Source: Gammaproteobacteria bacterium (GTDB lineage: Bacteria > Pseudomonadota > Gammaproteobacteria > Burkholderiales > Nitrosomonadaceae). Taken from it: 49,314 nucleotides of DNA. This document shows, in pieces, positions 36,399-45,622 of this stretch. The first letter of the stretch is position 1. Every line of letters begins with the position of its first letter. Made by a program: the position numbers and the translations under genes. A model generated the notes under the pieces. The model was not told the origin of the DNA. It did not search any database and was given only the letters and a program-made list of their open reading frames with translations. The stretch is from contig JAUIIB010000019.1 in assembly GCA_030431985.1 (NCBI GenBank), positions 1-49,314 of the forward strand. Direction: 5' to 3'.

Positions 36399-37422
36399 GG
36401 ATAATTCTTCAAAAGTAAAACCGGACAATCATTATAACGCAAACACTTCGGTTGCTTCACGGAACGAAACAGACAAGTCTGCCATCAATATCTTAATCCC
36501 TGTCGACTACGCCGGCATGCGTCTTGATCAGGCACTAGCCAAATTACTACCAGACTGGTCGCGCAATCGGATACAAACGTGGATTGCACAAAATCGTGTC
36601 GTACTCAATCGCCAATCCTGCAATGCAAAACAGAAAGTATGGGGAAACGAAGCTATTGCCATTTATCCACATTTTGAAAAGTCAGCTTCCAACTTTGCTG
36701 CCGAATCGATTGCTCTAAACATTATTCATGAGGATGAAACATTGATCGTTATCGACAAGCCGGCAGGTATGGTCGTGCACCCCGGCAATGGTAACTGGCA
36801 ACACACACTACTCAATGCATTACTGCATCATATCCCACAACTGGAAAAAGTACCACGTGCAGGTATCGTTCATCGTCTGGATAAAAATACTAGCGGCTTG
36901 CTTGTAGTTGCTAAAACAATCGAGGCCCAAATGCATCTCGTTCGCCAATTACAACAACGAACAGTGAAACGCGACTACCTTGCACTTGTATTGGGTGAAA
37001 CTAGCCAAAATGACGTTGTTGACGCGCCAGTGGGCAGACACCCTGTACATCGCACTAAAATGGCCATCACACCACGTGGCAAACCCGCCAGAACACATTT
37101 TAAATTACTTGAATCTTTAACGGGTTGTTCACTGCTGCAGTGCAGCCTTGAGACCGGGCGCACCCATCAGATTCGCGTTCACATGCACGCCATTAACCAT
37201 CCATTGGTCGGCGACCCTATTTATGGCGGAAAACCCAAAAAAACGGCTGAAGAGATCAATCGATTACTGACAACATTTCCCAGGCAGGCCCTACATGCAT
37301 GGCGCCTTGCTGTAATACATCCTGACAACCAACAAACATTACAATGGCAAAGTGAACCGCCGGAGGACTTAATGCTGCTTCTGGGTCAACTCAGAAAACA
37401 TCAATTGCTACGAACCTCCTGA
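36397..37422 (+). CDS. rluD: 23S rRNA pseudouridine synthase RluD
   Basis: RluD makes pseudouridines in helix 69 of 23S rRNA. The 341-residue protein has an S4 RNA-binding domain (~residues 38-100, RLDQALAKLLPDWSRNRIQ) and the synthase domain with catalytic Asp in GIVHRLDKNTSGLLVVAK. Later motifs (TGRTHQIRVHMHAINHPLVGD) agree with the RsuA/RluA superfamily. The N-terminal ~30 residues before the S4 domain look poorly conserved, so the true start might be inside. Its ATG overlaps the bamD start on the opposite strand. Its 3' end overlaps the convergent LysR gene by 22 bases. Confidence 0.9.
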   Translation: MDNSSKVKPDNHYNANTSVASRNETDKSAINILIPVDYAGMRLDQALAKLLPDWSRNRIQTWIAQNRVVLNRQSCNAKQKVWGNEAIAIYPHFEKSASNFAAESIALNIIHEDETLIVIDKPAGMVVHPGNGNWQHTLLNALLHHIPQLEKVPRAGIVHRLDKNTSGLLVVAKTIEAQMHLVRQLQQRTVKRDYLALVLGETSQNDVVDAPVGRHPVHRTKMAITPRGKPARTHFKLLESLTGCSLLQCSLETGRTHQIRVHMHAINHPLVGDPIYGGKPKKTAEEINRLLTTFPRQALHAWRLAVIHPDNQQTLQWQSEPPEDLMLLLGQLRKHQLLRTS

Positions 37423-38318
37423 TCCCAGTATGGAATCTTACCGATACGCGTCAAAAGAAAATCAATAAAGGAACGCACTTTAGCCGATATATGACGACTG
37501 GGCAGATAACAGGCATAAACATAACGCTCCACTGGAATATACTCAGACAATACAGCTTGCAGCCTTCCACTTTGCAAATCTTTACCCACAGTAAAGGTTG
37601 GCAACAGCGCTATACCAAGACCACCGAGCACCGCCTGGGATAATGCATCATCATCGTTAATTCGCAACGTACCGGAAACAGATACGGCAATAACACCATC
37701 TGGTCCGGTAAAATTCCAGTAGCCCTGCTCTCCAGATAAAGTGTAGTCCAAACAATTATGTCCGATTAGATCTTCCGGAGTCTTTGGCACACCGTGTTTC
37801 TGAAAGTATAGCGGTGTTGCGCATAATTTGCGGCGTACCGGTGCCAGTTTACGCGCAACTAAATTTAAATCAGGTTCATTGGTTACGCGAATTATGACGT
37901 CATACCCCTCGCCAACCAAATCCACTGGCCGATCAGTAATTGTTAAATCAATCCTTATTTCCGGATACCGGGATAAAAAATCTGCCAGTGCAGGAGCGAC
38001 ATGGAGCGTACCGAAGGCAACGGATGCGCAAACTTTCAACATTCCTCGAGGTTCGATTTGCAAACTGCTCACAACACGTTCTGCCTGTTCAGCCTCATCC
38101 AAAATATGTGCAGAATGCTCCGCTAATGCTGTGCCCGCTTCGGTCAGACTCAGATGCCGGGTGCTGCGATTCAGTAATTGCGCACTAAGATTTTTTTCTA
38201 GCTTTGATATTGCTTTACTCACTGCAGAACGTGAGATATTCATCCGACGTGCCGCTTCTGCAAAGCTCCCTGATTCCACAACTCGCGCAAAAATGACGAA
38301 AAGATTTAAATCCTGCAT
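37401..38318 (-). CDS. LysR-family transcriptional regulator
   Basis: The protein has 305 residues. Residues 1-60 form the winged helix-turn-helix (DLNLFVIFARVVESGSFAEAA, then ISRSAVSKAISKLEKNL). The rest is the LysR substrate-binding domain (PRGMLKVCASVAFG, GEGYDVIIRV). The wording resembles the group of LysR proteins near CrgA/YafC-type regulators (LNRSTRHLSLTEAG). Regulators of this type often control a divergent gene; here the divergent side is a 626-base gap without a clear gene. The inducer and target are unknown. Confidence 0.88.
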   Translation of the reverse strand: MQDLNLFVIFARVVESGSFAEAARRMNISRSAVSKAISKLEKNLSAQLLNRSTRHLSLTEAGTALAEHSAHILDEAEQAERVVSSLQIEPRGMLKVCASVAFGTLHVAPALADFLSRYPEIRIDLTITDRPVDLVGEGYDVIIRVTNEPDLNLVARKLAPVRRKLCATPLYFQKHGVPKTPEDLIGHNCLDYTLSGEQGYWNFTGPDGVIAVSVSGTLRINDDDALSQAVLGGLGIALLPTFTVGKDLQSGRLQAVLSEYIPVERYVYACYLPSRHISAKVRSFIDFLLTRIGKIPYWDQEVRSN

Positions 38319-38944
38319 CAGAAATATTTAATAAATATTGTTGAATCAAAGGAAACAATATAATTCGATTTATGATACTTATCATCATAAAAATATCGCG
38401 TTATGATGTTGCCTGAGTCATGTTTGAGACGTAATGTTTCCAAATTTGTTTTTAATGTGCTAATGCATTGCATTGATTGTATAAGTATTATCATGCTAAA
38501 AACTTAGAATAAGATCATCTTTCTTGATACTTATTCTTATTTGGAGTTTTATTAGGGGCAATATTTAGCTCATTATATTGTTGAACTAATAAAATACAAT
38601 CGATCATGATTCAAACAAAGTAAGATAATTTTTTAAGAATCTTTGGAAATCCTCTAAGAAACTAAAAACGGTGTTTTCTGTTTTCTTTATCCAGGCCGAA
38701 GTGAATGAACATCATAAACACTTTGGCCTGCGGTAAAGTATAAGGCGTTACTAATAACTAGGACAGCTCTATAGAAAATCTTTTCTTTTGAATTCTTAGT
38801 TAGCAGTAGCATTACGATAACACAGCTCTAATTATCGTAAACACATGGTCTTCAATGGCCATTCAGCAGTACACAGGAAGAAAAGTATGACGAAAACTTT
38901 TCTTCCTGTTTTTTCATTAACTATACAATACACCGACAGTCAGT
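38319..38944 (+). other. Long gene-free region with hairpins; possible small RNA
   Basis: This AT-rich stretch lies between the LysR gene and the porin gene (both minus strand). A plus-strand promoter candidate is TTGATA at about 38524, 17 bases, then TTTTAT. Downstream there is a 12-bp hairpin, CAGGCCGAAGTG (38692-38703) and CACTTTGGCCTG (38719-38730). The stretch ends in a strong plus-strand terminator (38873-38915) that no known gene needs. Together this could be a ~350-base small RNA. No matching protein-coding frame longer than about 12 codons was noted. Confidence 0.35.
38873..38915 (+). terminator. Rho-independent terminator with no upstream gene
   Basis: A perfect 14-bp stem, ACAGGAAGAAAAGT (38873-38886) and ACTTTTCTTCCTGT (38896-38909), with a 9-base loop, is followed by a T-run. 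The T-run is only on the plus-strand side, so it ends a rightward transcript, although both flanking genes point left. Confidence 0.8.
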
Positions 38945-40273
38945 TTAAAAACGAAAAGTGCTGCTCACTGACAACAAGATCTGATCATGATCTCTGAAAT
39001 TGTTAAACGCACTATGCTGGGTTGTACAGTCATAACGAATCTCCGGTCTAATCACAACGCCATCAATCGGTCTATAGTTCAAACTACCTGTTACACCAAT
39101 ATAGTTATCGGAAAAATCATTTACACGCATGCCATCTGCATCACGAAACCACTCCATACGTAAACCAGCCGCAAGATTGTAGCCAATATCGTAAAATAAA
39201 TACTGATTAACGCCATACCACTCTGCGGAACGATTGTTTAACGCCTTGCTTTCAACACCGAGATCATGCTGCAGCACATAATGCAGCCGACTCGTAATAT
39301 CATGTTTGAATACCATACTATACATGGTGCGATTATGATTATGCATTGAACCCGCTGTTTTTATATCGCCGGTAATTAATGAGAAAGTCAGTAAAAAACT
39401 TTCATCATCCGGTGTATAAGTCACTCTGCCTAAAAAATTGATCGGCTGATCAAAAAATGCATCCCAACCTGTAACCGCACCAGCCTCCAGCATCATATTC
39501 TCAGTTAAAGAATACCCCAAGTAACCGCCAGTATGCGTAAATGGCTCTCCATATTGCATAGCATAAGCATGGGAGAAAAAGAAGTTACTGAGCGCAAACA
39601 CAACCTCATAGCCGGCCAGAGCATAAAAATGCCCCAATCTTGCTGTTAATCCACTCCCGATCGGTAAAAATACTTCCGCATACGCCTGCGGAAAAACCAG
39701 CTTCCGATGCCTGGAATTATTCAGAATATTGGTATCGAAATTTGATGTCGTCACAAAACGCGCATCCGCTCCATACAGCAAGTCTGCACGCAAACCGAAA
39801 TCCACAGTATTAGAAGTTGTATCGACTTCTTTCTCAACATAAGCATAAACCTGATGAAGATTGAATGCATTAGATTCATCATTAAACGTAACCGGACCAT
39901 TGCCATATGAATTTTTTGATGTATTGGTGTTACCTGAGAAACCGACTTCAAGCCATCCACCAAACTTTACACCCAACGTTCGAGCAAGCACGGAATCATT
40001 ATATTTATAGCCGGTTAGACTCTCTATTATTCCGATTTCATGATGCCTGGTGGGATCATCAAAACTCTTATGGAGCTTGCCCAGCGCTCGCATAAAAAAA
40101 GAGTTCTCAAGAAAATTATCTGCAGACCGTTCTATCCATCCAGCCTTCTCACCTACATAACGACCATCGCCCTTTGCCACATCATCAGCACCAGCATGTA
40201 CCGATACCGGCAGCAGATATAAACTACCTACAATCCATATCAACCCTATCCTGTTGTACATCTGCAGCGCCAT
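38945..40273 (-). CDS. Outer-membrane beta-barrel porin, BBP2/OmpL-like
   Basis: The protein has about 442 residues. A signal peptide ends near VHA (the start may be ATG 40273 or ATG 40261; the longest frame uses TTG). The mature protein shows alternating beta strands with aromatic girdles and ends in F (SVSSTFRF), the usual outer-membrane signature. Segments such as FGGWLEVGFSGNTN and QAYAEVFLPIGSGLTARLG, and YEVVFALSNFFFSHAYAMQ resemble the BBP2/OmpL-like porin family. It probably forms a passive channel; the substrate is unknown. Confidence 0.8.
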   Translation of the reverse strand: MALQMYNRIGLIWIVGSLYLLPVSVHAGADDVAKGDGRYVGEKAGWIERSADNFLENSFFMRALGKLHKSFDDPTRHHEIGIIESLTGYKYNDSVLARTLGVKFGGWLEVGFSGNTNTSKNSYGNGPVTFNDESNAFNLHQVYAYVEKEVDTTSNTVDFGLRADLLYGADARFVTTSNFDTNILNNSRHRKLVFPQAYAEVFLPIGSGLTARLGHFYALAGYEVVFALSNFFFSHAYAMQYGEPFTHTGGYLGYSLTENMMLEAGAVTGWDAFFDQPINFLGRVTYTPDDESFLLTFSLITGDIKTAGSMHNHNRTMYSMVFKHDITSRLHYVLQHDLGVESKALNNRSAEWYGVNQYLFYDIGYNLAAGLRMEWFRDADGMRVNDFSDNYIGVTGSLNYRPIDGVVIRPEIRYDCTTQHSAFNNFRDHDQILLSVSSTFRF

Positions 40274-40407
40274 CAATATAAAACAACTCTACCATTCAAT
40301 ACCATAAAATTCGCTTCGTTTTATGAGGAGTAGCAGCCTAAGTATTCGGTTAAACATTTAATATTTTTAGAGGATACATATCTACCCAGGAGTACATATT
40401 ATCCAAG

Positions 40408-41994
40408 CTACTTAATATGCATCACATAAGTATCCCATAGTTCACCGATAAAGAAGCGTCCGAACTTGGATAACGTAGAAAGCTTATCCGTATTCAATAA
40501 TAAATGCGTTACTTCCATGCTTGATATCAGTTCCAGCAGTTCCTTCACACCCAATGTCAACACCCCAGCACCCACGACCTCTCCCGAAGTATCGCGCCCC
40601 TTGTACAGGAGCGTGTATAGTGTAGTTGTATCGTCCCATAAATCCATCATAAGATCATCACGGATAATTTTCTTACCTGCAAGATAATACTGTTGACTCA
40701 GATGCTCAAAAGCCAGCTCGTAAATCATGTATTTTGTATCTGATTCTTCTGCAGGACTGAATAGATTGAAAACGCCTTTATCCGCTTTCATGTTCATACC
40801 TAGCGGCGCAAAATCAATGCTACCCGCCAAATGGCCCGGGTGATTCGGTTCTTCAATGAAACGATCAATATCATCAATACTGGCTTCAACCCGAATCGCC
40901 AATTCCGTTCCGGCGCGATTGCCTTGTTTTTTTCCGGTTTCAGGGTCATCAGTGTTGAGCGAGAAACCGCCGGACATGGTTTCACTGAAAATAATACCAG
41001 GGCTTCGTGTAGTCATTTGCAATACCTTCGGGTCAAGTGCGACACCCTGAGATAGCTGCATTGAAAAATAATTTTGCGCATCTTGCTTACCCATCTCGAT
41101 CAATCGATCATGGGTAATCTGCCCAGTATATAATGCTGAATCGAGCGGCAGCGGATGCTTGGGTTTAATCAAATGCAATCTGATCGGACTGGAATGCCCG
41201 TATATTTCCTCACCACTTTCAATCCGTTGATTCATATCCGCAATTTGCAGAATTTCTTTGCCCAACGCACCATTGGCGCTCATTTCAAGCATTTGCACAT
41301 AACAGTCAAGTAAACCACTACGATATTCGGGAATATTACCCATAATCCAAACCAGCCATAATTCATTTGCACCGGATTTGATCGTGTCGATCAGATTCGC
41401 ATCCTGTATAAACCCAGAATCAAGATAATTGACTCCATCGATCTCAACAGGCGGTAAAGTGCCCGGCAACGAAATACCGGCCACCAAATAGTCTTCATTA
41501 ATGTCACGATGACGAATAACATGATTTGTTTTTGTACTAAAATTACACACATTGAACGTCGCCTGAACACCATCCGCAGCTCTGATCTTACCGACATCGA
41601 TACCCAGATGCGGGAATACTTTTTCTCTAAATCCGCACGCGCTCCCGGCTGCAACAAAAGCAGGGTCGCTTAAACAATCTTTTAATGACCTGAAAGAAAT
41701 GGTGTCCATCATATTCAAATTACGCCACCTCTCACAGATCTCATCCGCTTTCAGCCCGGACAATAACATAGCCAGATTTAAAGATCCGCCGGAAGTCCCA
41801 TCCATTAAATGAAACGTCAATCCACGTGAAAAAATCTCATCCATGACACCGGCGGCATACGATAAACGCAAACCACCTCCAGGTAGAATCAGAGCTCGCT
41901 TGATACCCGGTACGTCTTGTTCGCCGTTGGCCGCACCTTGTGGAATATGCATTGCAATAGACATGTAATCACTCATTAAACCGGTAACACGCAC
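40408..41994 (-). CDS. Patatin-like phospholipase
   Basis: The protein has 528 residues. The patatin domain (~residues 33-300) has the oxyanion loop LPGGGLRLSYAAGV, the nucleophile Ser in DGTSGGS (GxSxG), and the catalytic Asp in YLDSGFI (DG/A-type). The C-terminal ~230 residues are unfamiliar and could bind membranes or control access. The reaction is hydrolysis of acyl chains from lipids. The start is GTG 41994 as drawn; ATG 41976 is as likely and neither has a clear ribosome-binding site. It ends an operon with the acetoacetate-decarboxylase-like and hydrolase genes. Confidence 0.85.
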   Translation of the reverse strand: MRVTGLMSDYMSIAMHIPQGAANGEQDVPGIKRALILPGGGLRLSYAAGVMDEIFSRGLTFHLMDGTSGGSLNLAMLLSGLKADEICERWRNLNMMDTISFRSLKDCLSDPAFVAAGSACGFREKVFPHLGIDVGKIRAADGVQATFNVCNFSTKTNHVIRHRDINEDYLVAGISLPGTLPPVEIDGVNYLDSGFIQDANLIDTIKSGANELWLVWIMGNIPEYRSGLLDCYVQMLEMSANGALGKEILQIADMNQRIESGEEIYGHSSPIRLHLIKPKHPLPLDSALYTGQITHDRLIEMGKQDAQNYFSMQLSQGVALDPKVLQMTTRSPGIIFSETMSGGFSLNTDDPETGKKQGNRAGTELAIRVEASIDDIDRFIEEPNHPGHLAGSIDFAPLGMNMKADKGVFNLFSPAEESDTKYMIYELAFEHLSQQYYLAGKKIIRDDLMMDLWDDTTTLYTLLYKGRDTSGEVVGAGVLTLGVKELLELISSMEVTHLLLNTDKLSTLSKFGRFFIGELWDTYVMHIK

Positions 41995-42023
41995 TCATTG
42001 AAACAATGGAAAACTGACAACAC

Positions 42024-42896
42024 CTACTCAGGCGGAATCGGTGCCTCGGGTGGCGGCAACCATTCTTCACTCAAACCGAGGTTGATTACCGACTCCATAC
42101 CTTCTGGCACTTTTTCTGGTAATTGTTCGTAATCCAAAAACCAGCTTTCGATATGATCATCCAAAATACCGTGAATGCTTGGCAGGTAAATCGCCGCAAT
42201 GGCGTCACCTATTTCCAGATCTTTCATCGCTTGCAATCGTGGATGATCTCCAATAATGAAACGCGCCTTATTTTTTCCGAACAAGCGAACACCAAATTTA
42301 TTATTGAGCAAAATATCCGATTTCATTAACATACCGCGAAAAGCACAATAATTTGAAGCGCGAACTTTGATTGGAATACAGGTTAACTGCGGTTTTTTTA
42401 TTTCCACATAAGCAACAAGCTTTCCGTCCAGATCATATTGGCTACTGACACGATTTTCACCAATTTTGAAATCAAGCTGCCCCTGATGCTTGGGCATACC
42501 CCAGATACCTTTCCCACCTTTCACGGATATTTCCGAAGAGACCGGCAAATCAATGACATATTGCCCGGTCCTAAATAAATTAGGCAACAAACCAGGTAAA
42601 AGTTTCGGCGCCGGTTTTGATCCATGCGTACAGGCGATGCCAATGCTGTATTCGATATATTTCCCGATCGGAGTTTCACGGTAATCGATCACAGTAACGA
42701 TAAGAAGACCATGGTCCCACAAACGAAATGGCTGAACGCTTTTAGCTAAAAAAGCCCTGGCTTTTTTAGCGTTAATCGGAAACACGGCCATTAATGCCGG
42801 TGAATTGATCGCTGATACCGGTAGTTTAAATGGTATACCGTCGACTAGTGCATATCGTCCCGTATATTGTTTAATGCGCCTGGGTATCATCAACAT
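42024..42896 (-). CDS. Acetoacetate decarboxylase family protein
   Basis: I set the start at ATG 42896, as AGGGGG lies six to seven bases before it; the longer frame begins at TTG inside this site. The 290-residue protein resembles acetoacetate-decarboxylase-fold proteins: IEYSIGIACTHG, then SVKGGKGIWGMPKHQGQLDF, and a body of beta strands. The key Schiff-base lysine of true acetoacetate decarboxylases could be in KGGKGIWGMPK, but catalytic identity is not certain and many family members have other roles. Middle gene of the hydrolase-decarboxylase-patatin operon. Confidence 0.75.
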   Translation of the reverse strand: MLMIPRRIKQYTGRYALVDGIPFKLPVSAINSPALMAVFPINAKKARAFLAKSVQPFRLWDHGLLIVTVIDYRETPIGKYIEYSIGIACTHGSKPAPKLLPGLLPNLFRTGQYVIDLPVSSEISVKGGKGIWGMPKHQGQLDFKIGENRVSSQYDLDGKLVAYVEIKKPQLTCIPIKVRASNYCAFRGMLMKSDILLNNKFGVRLFGKNKARFIIGDHPRLQAMKDLEIGDAIAAIYLPSIHGILDDHIESWFLDYEQLPEKVPEGMESVINLGLSEEWLPPPEAPIPPE

Positions 42897-42946
42897 CAAT
42901 TTCCCCCTTCTCAATAGAAAATCACAATAAACGGACTGTTCGACGA

Positions 42947-43996
42947 TTACTGGTTGAGCGCGTCAATGAGCAACGGAAAGGTATCTCGTGCTGCATGTTT
43001 GCCCATAAACACATCCAAATGTCCATAGTTTGGCAACAAATGCAATGTATGATAATTAGCCCTTACGCTGGAAAAATAGTCATACGCTTTTTGTTGGCTG
43101 GCTGGCAGGAAACACAGATTATCCTGTCCCGCAAAGAATGCAAAACGCGCGTCTGTTTTTGGCTTACCCCGAGAAAAATCGTCTGGCAATTCTTCAAATC
43201 CTTCCACTGCTACCAGATTACCGCGCTTGATACACCGCAGAATCTGATCAAAAAAACGCAACGGAACTTCGGCAAACTCCTGCTTAAGCCACTCATGCGT
43301 CTCATCATTCAAATTCTCATGGCTCCATAATGCCGGAAAACCGGACCCGTAAGTAAAACTAACCTGTTTACATACTGCATTATCGCACTCATGGTGCGTC
43401 AGATTTACAAAGAGCGTAATCAGTTTGGCGGTGAAATTGGGCGCATCCACCCCCCAGCGCGGATTCAGGTAACGGGTCAGTAACTTGACCACAGGCAGGA
43501 AAAAATTCAGCTTGAAGACCGACCACGATGGCACGACAGGACACAGAGAAACCGCATTACTGACAATGGTTGTGACTTCTGGCACCAGTCCGGCCATTGC
43601 CGACATGGTAAAACTGGTTGAACCCTGACAGTGAATAACCACTTTCATCCTGTCAGCGCCGGTTTCATTTAGCACAGTTTTCACCGCCCGTGGATGATCG
43701 TATAGCGCTGCCTGATCAAGCGTCCAGAAATTAGGCGGAAAATCGATACTCGCCCGCCAGTTCTCCAGCCATACGTCGTAACCAGCCGCAATCAATGCAT
43801 CGACAAAATCTTCCTGAACAGGCGCTCTGAAAATATTGGCCCTCACGCCCGCACCATGAACCAGCATGACCGGACCTTTGTCTGGATCCCTGTCACCACG
43901 AACGTGAATCAAATTTAATTCCCGTCCGTCCCCGGCTGTAAACGGGACCACACGTTCCTGATAATGCCTTTTGTTAACCGACCCATTCGATGCCAT
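42947..43996 (-). CDS. Alpha/beta hydrolase
   Basis: I set the start at ATG 43996, eight bases after a GGGGG ribosome-binding site, giving 349 residues. The alpha/beta-hydrolase fold is seen in MLVHGAGVRANIF (oxyanion loop). The nucleophile elbow reads VVIHCQGSTSF, so Cys stands where Ser is usual, as in PhaC-type enzymes. Acid and base are likely Asp in FFAGQDNLCFLP and His in LLPNYGHLDVF. The substrate is probably a lipid or acyl ester given the patatin in the same operon (inference). First gene of the operon, with a 50-base gap to the decarboxylase gene. Confidence 0.8.
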   Translation of the reverse strand: MASNGSVNKRHYQERVVPFTAGDGRELNLIHVRGDRDPDKGPVMLVHGAGVRANIFRAPVQEDFVDALIAAGYDVWLENWRASIDFPPNFWTLDQAALYDHPRAVKTVLNETGADRMKVVIHCQGSTSFTMSAMAGLVPEVTTIVSNAVSLCPVVPSWSVFKLNFFLPVVKLLTRYLNPRWGVDAPNFTAKLITLFVNLTHHECDNAVCKQVSFTYGSGFPALWSHENLNDETHEWLKQEFAEVPLRFFDQILRCIKRGNLVAVEGFEELPDDFSRGKPKTDARFAFFAGQDNLCFLPASQQKAYDYFSSVRANYHTLHLLPNYGHLDVFMGKHAARDTFPLLIDALNQ

Positions 43997-44296
43997 GAAC
44001 CTCACCCCCTTAAGAATGAAACATTACAACTGCATCACAATCGTGCAAAAACCGATTTCCTAGCGCGTAATGCTTAATGACTCGGGCTGTCTATACCACA
44101 AATGATTCAAACTAATGCAGTTGACGACAGTAAGTATAGCTGTATTGCATTAGATCATACAGAATAAACAAACCTCATTCAAAATTGTACCGCTTAAACC
44201 GGAGTTTGAAGCGCAATATCAATATTTGAATAATTAAGCGATGAAGTTATAGGCGGCTGGCTCTATTATTCAGGGAAGGAATATACATCGTGCTGA
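43997..44296. other. Intergenic region between the two minus-strand units
   Basis: These 300 bases separate the hydrolase operon from the sco-linked gene upstream and should hold the operon promoter. I see no gene, RNA or clear regulatory motif. Confidence 0.3.
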
Positions 44297-44908
44297 TTAT
44301 TTTTTAGGTGAACAGATATTATTAAGCAACGTAATTGCAGAGATTGGTTCTGCCTCTGTACGCCCTCGTCTGGCCTGATCATATATCGTGATAATTTCAA
44401 AGGTATCTCCCTGCCTATTAGCACGAACGGTATACGCATCAAAACCAAAATCAGCGCCAAAATTTATCCAGTTGAGTGGCACCGTATACGCCACTCCTCT
44501 GTCTATATATTCGGCGCTGAAATCGGGGTATGTACTGCTTATCTCGGATTCTATAAATTTGATTGATGTTATGGGAACTCCCCGCTGAAGCTCGCTCTCA
44601 TAAACGGTTATCTTGTCACCCGTCTGCCTGTTTAGCGGCATTAATAACATATAAGCCTTTTCATGCTGGATACTCAGCAGCATGTAGTCTCCACTCTCGC
44701 CATCTAAAAATTCGGCTTTGGTGTGCACCTGAAATTTCAAATGATTATCTGGAGAAATATCTGTCGTCACACGCAAAATATCCAGTTCCGGCGGCAACGA
44801 TTTATCCATAAAAGATATGATCGTACGTGGATCGGCATCGATCTGCATAGCGATGACGGGCCCGGTTATCAACAACAGTTGTACTGTCAACGCCAGGAGC
44901 CTGCTCAT
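44297..44908 (-). CDS. Exported protein of unknown function linked to sco
   Basis: The protein has 203 residues with a signal peptide ending near VIA (~residue 20). The mature part is beta-rich with no membrane segment or metal-site pattern I can name. Its ATG overlaps the stop of the sco gene by four bases (ATGA), so it is translated with it. The partner suggests a periplasmic task in copper handling or oxidase assembly, but there are no Cys or Met clusters to support copper binding. No family is recognised. Confidence 0.6.
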   Translation of the reverse strand: MSRLLALTVQLLLITGPVIAMQIDADPRTIISFMDKSLPPELDILRVTTDISPDNHLKFQVHTKAEFLDGESGDYMLLSIQHEKAYMLLMPLNRQTGDKITVYESELQRGVPITSIKFIESEISSTYPDFSAEYIDRGVAYTVPLNWINFGADFGFDAYTVRANRQGDTFEIITIYDQARRGRTEAEPISAITLLNNICSPKK

Positions 44909-45504
44909 AATTTAAATAGCGCTTTATTTTCTTTAAACAATTCTGCAACATCAGCCGCATCTTTTACTACATCAAACATCACCTTAATTTGTCCTGCGGG
45001 ATTAATCAGGAACGCTGTCGTACTGTGATCGACCTGATAATGCTGCATGTTACCTTTGTTTTTGGTAAAAAAAGTAACTTCGACACCGAATGATTTTTTA
45101 AATCGTTCCAGTTCCTCGTCTTCGAAACGCAAGTATGTAATCTCTTTTCCGAATCTTTCCGTATAACTCGCTAGCGCCGTTGCATTATCCCGATCCGGAT
45201 CGATTGAAACAAAAGTACCGTTTAATTTGATTTTTTCAGAAGAAGCGGCCTGAATCAGCATAGACAAATTGCCCAGTGAAGTCGGACATACATCCTTGCA
45301 TCGCGTATATCCGAAAACCACCAGTTGCCATTGAGCCTTTTCGTCTATATGTGCCCGCTTCAAATGCACAATAGTTTCTTCGTTGAGCGAAACGGGCTGT
45401 GGTAAAACAAGCGGGGCTGCTGCGAGATGAGTTTGTATAAGCAACAGTACCATTACAACCGTAATTGATAATCCATATTGCGCCCTAAAAGTCTGCTTTT
45501 CCAA
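44905..45504 (-). CDS. SCO1/SenC copper chaperone
   Basis: The protein has 199 residues and begins with TTG, backed by AAGGAGC about seven bases upstream. An N-terminal hydrophobic helix (residues ~10-30) is a signal or anchor. The thioredoxin-like domain has the copper-binding CxxxC in TRCKDVCPTSLG and the third ligand, His, in YQVDHSTTAFLI. Sco proteins load copper into the CuA site of cytochrome c oxidase or act as thiol-disulfide reductases in the periplasm. It forms an overlapping pair with the exported protein downstream. Confidence 0.9.
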   Translation of the reverse strand: MEKQTFRAQYGLSITVVMVLLLIQTHLAAAPLVLPQPVSLNEETIVHLKRAHIDEKAQWQLVVFGYTRCKDVCPTSLGNLSMLIQAASSEKIKLNGTFVSIDPDRDNATALASYTERFGKEITYLRFEDEELERFKKSFGVEVTFFTKNKGNMQHYQVDHSTTAFLINPAGQIKVMFDVVKDAADVAELFKENKALFKL

Positions 45505-45622
45505 TTTAACGCTCCTTACCGGTTAATTTGTTGCTCAATTCATGTCCTGTTGAATGGGCCATGCGGCTTTATCTGATCTACCAACCGACAAAACCACATG
45601 AACCGAAACTAACACCTATTAA

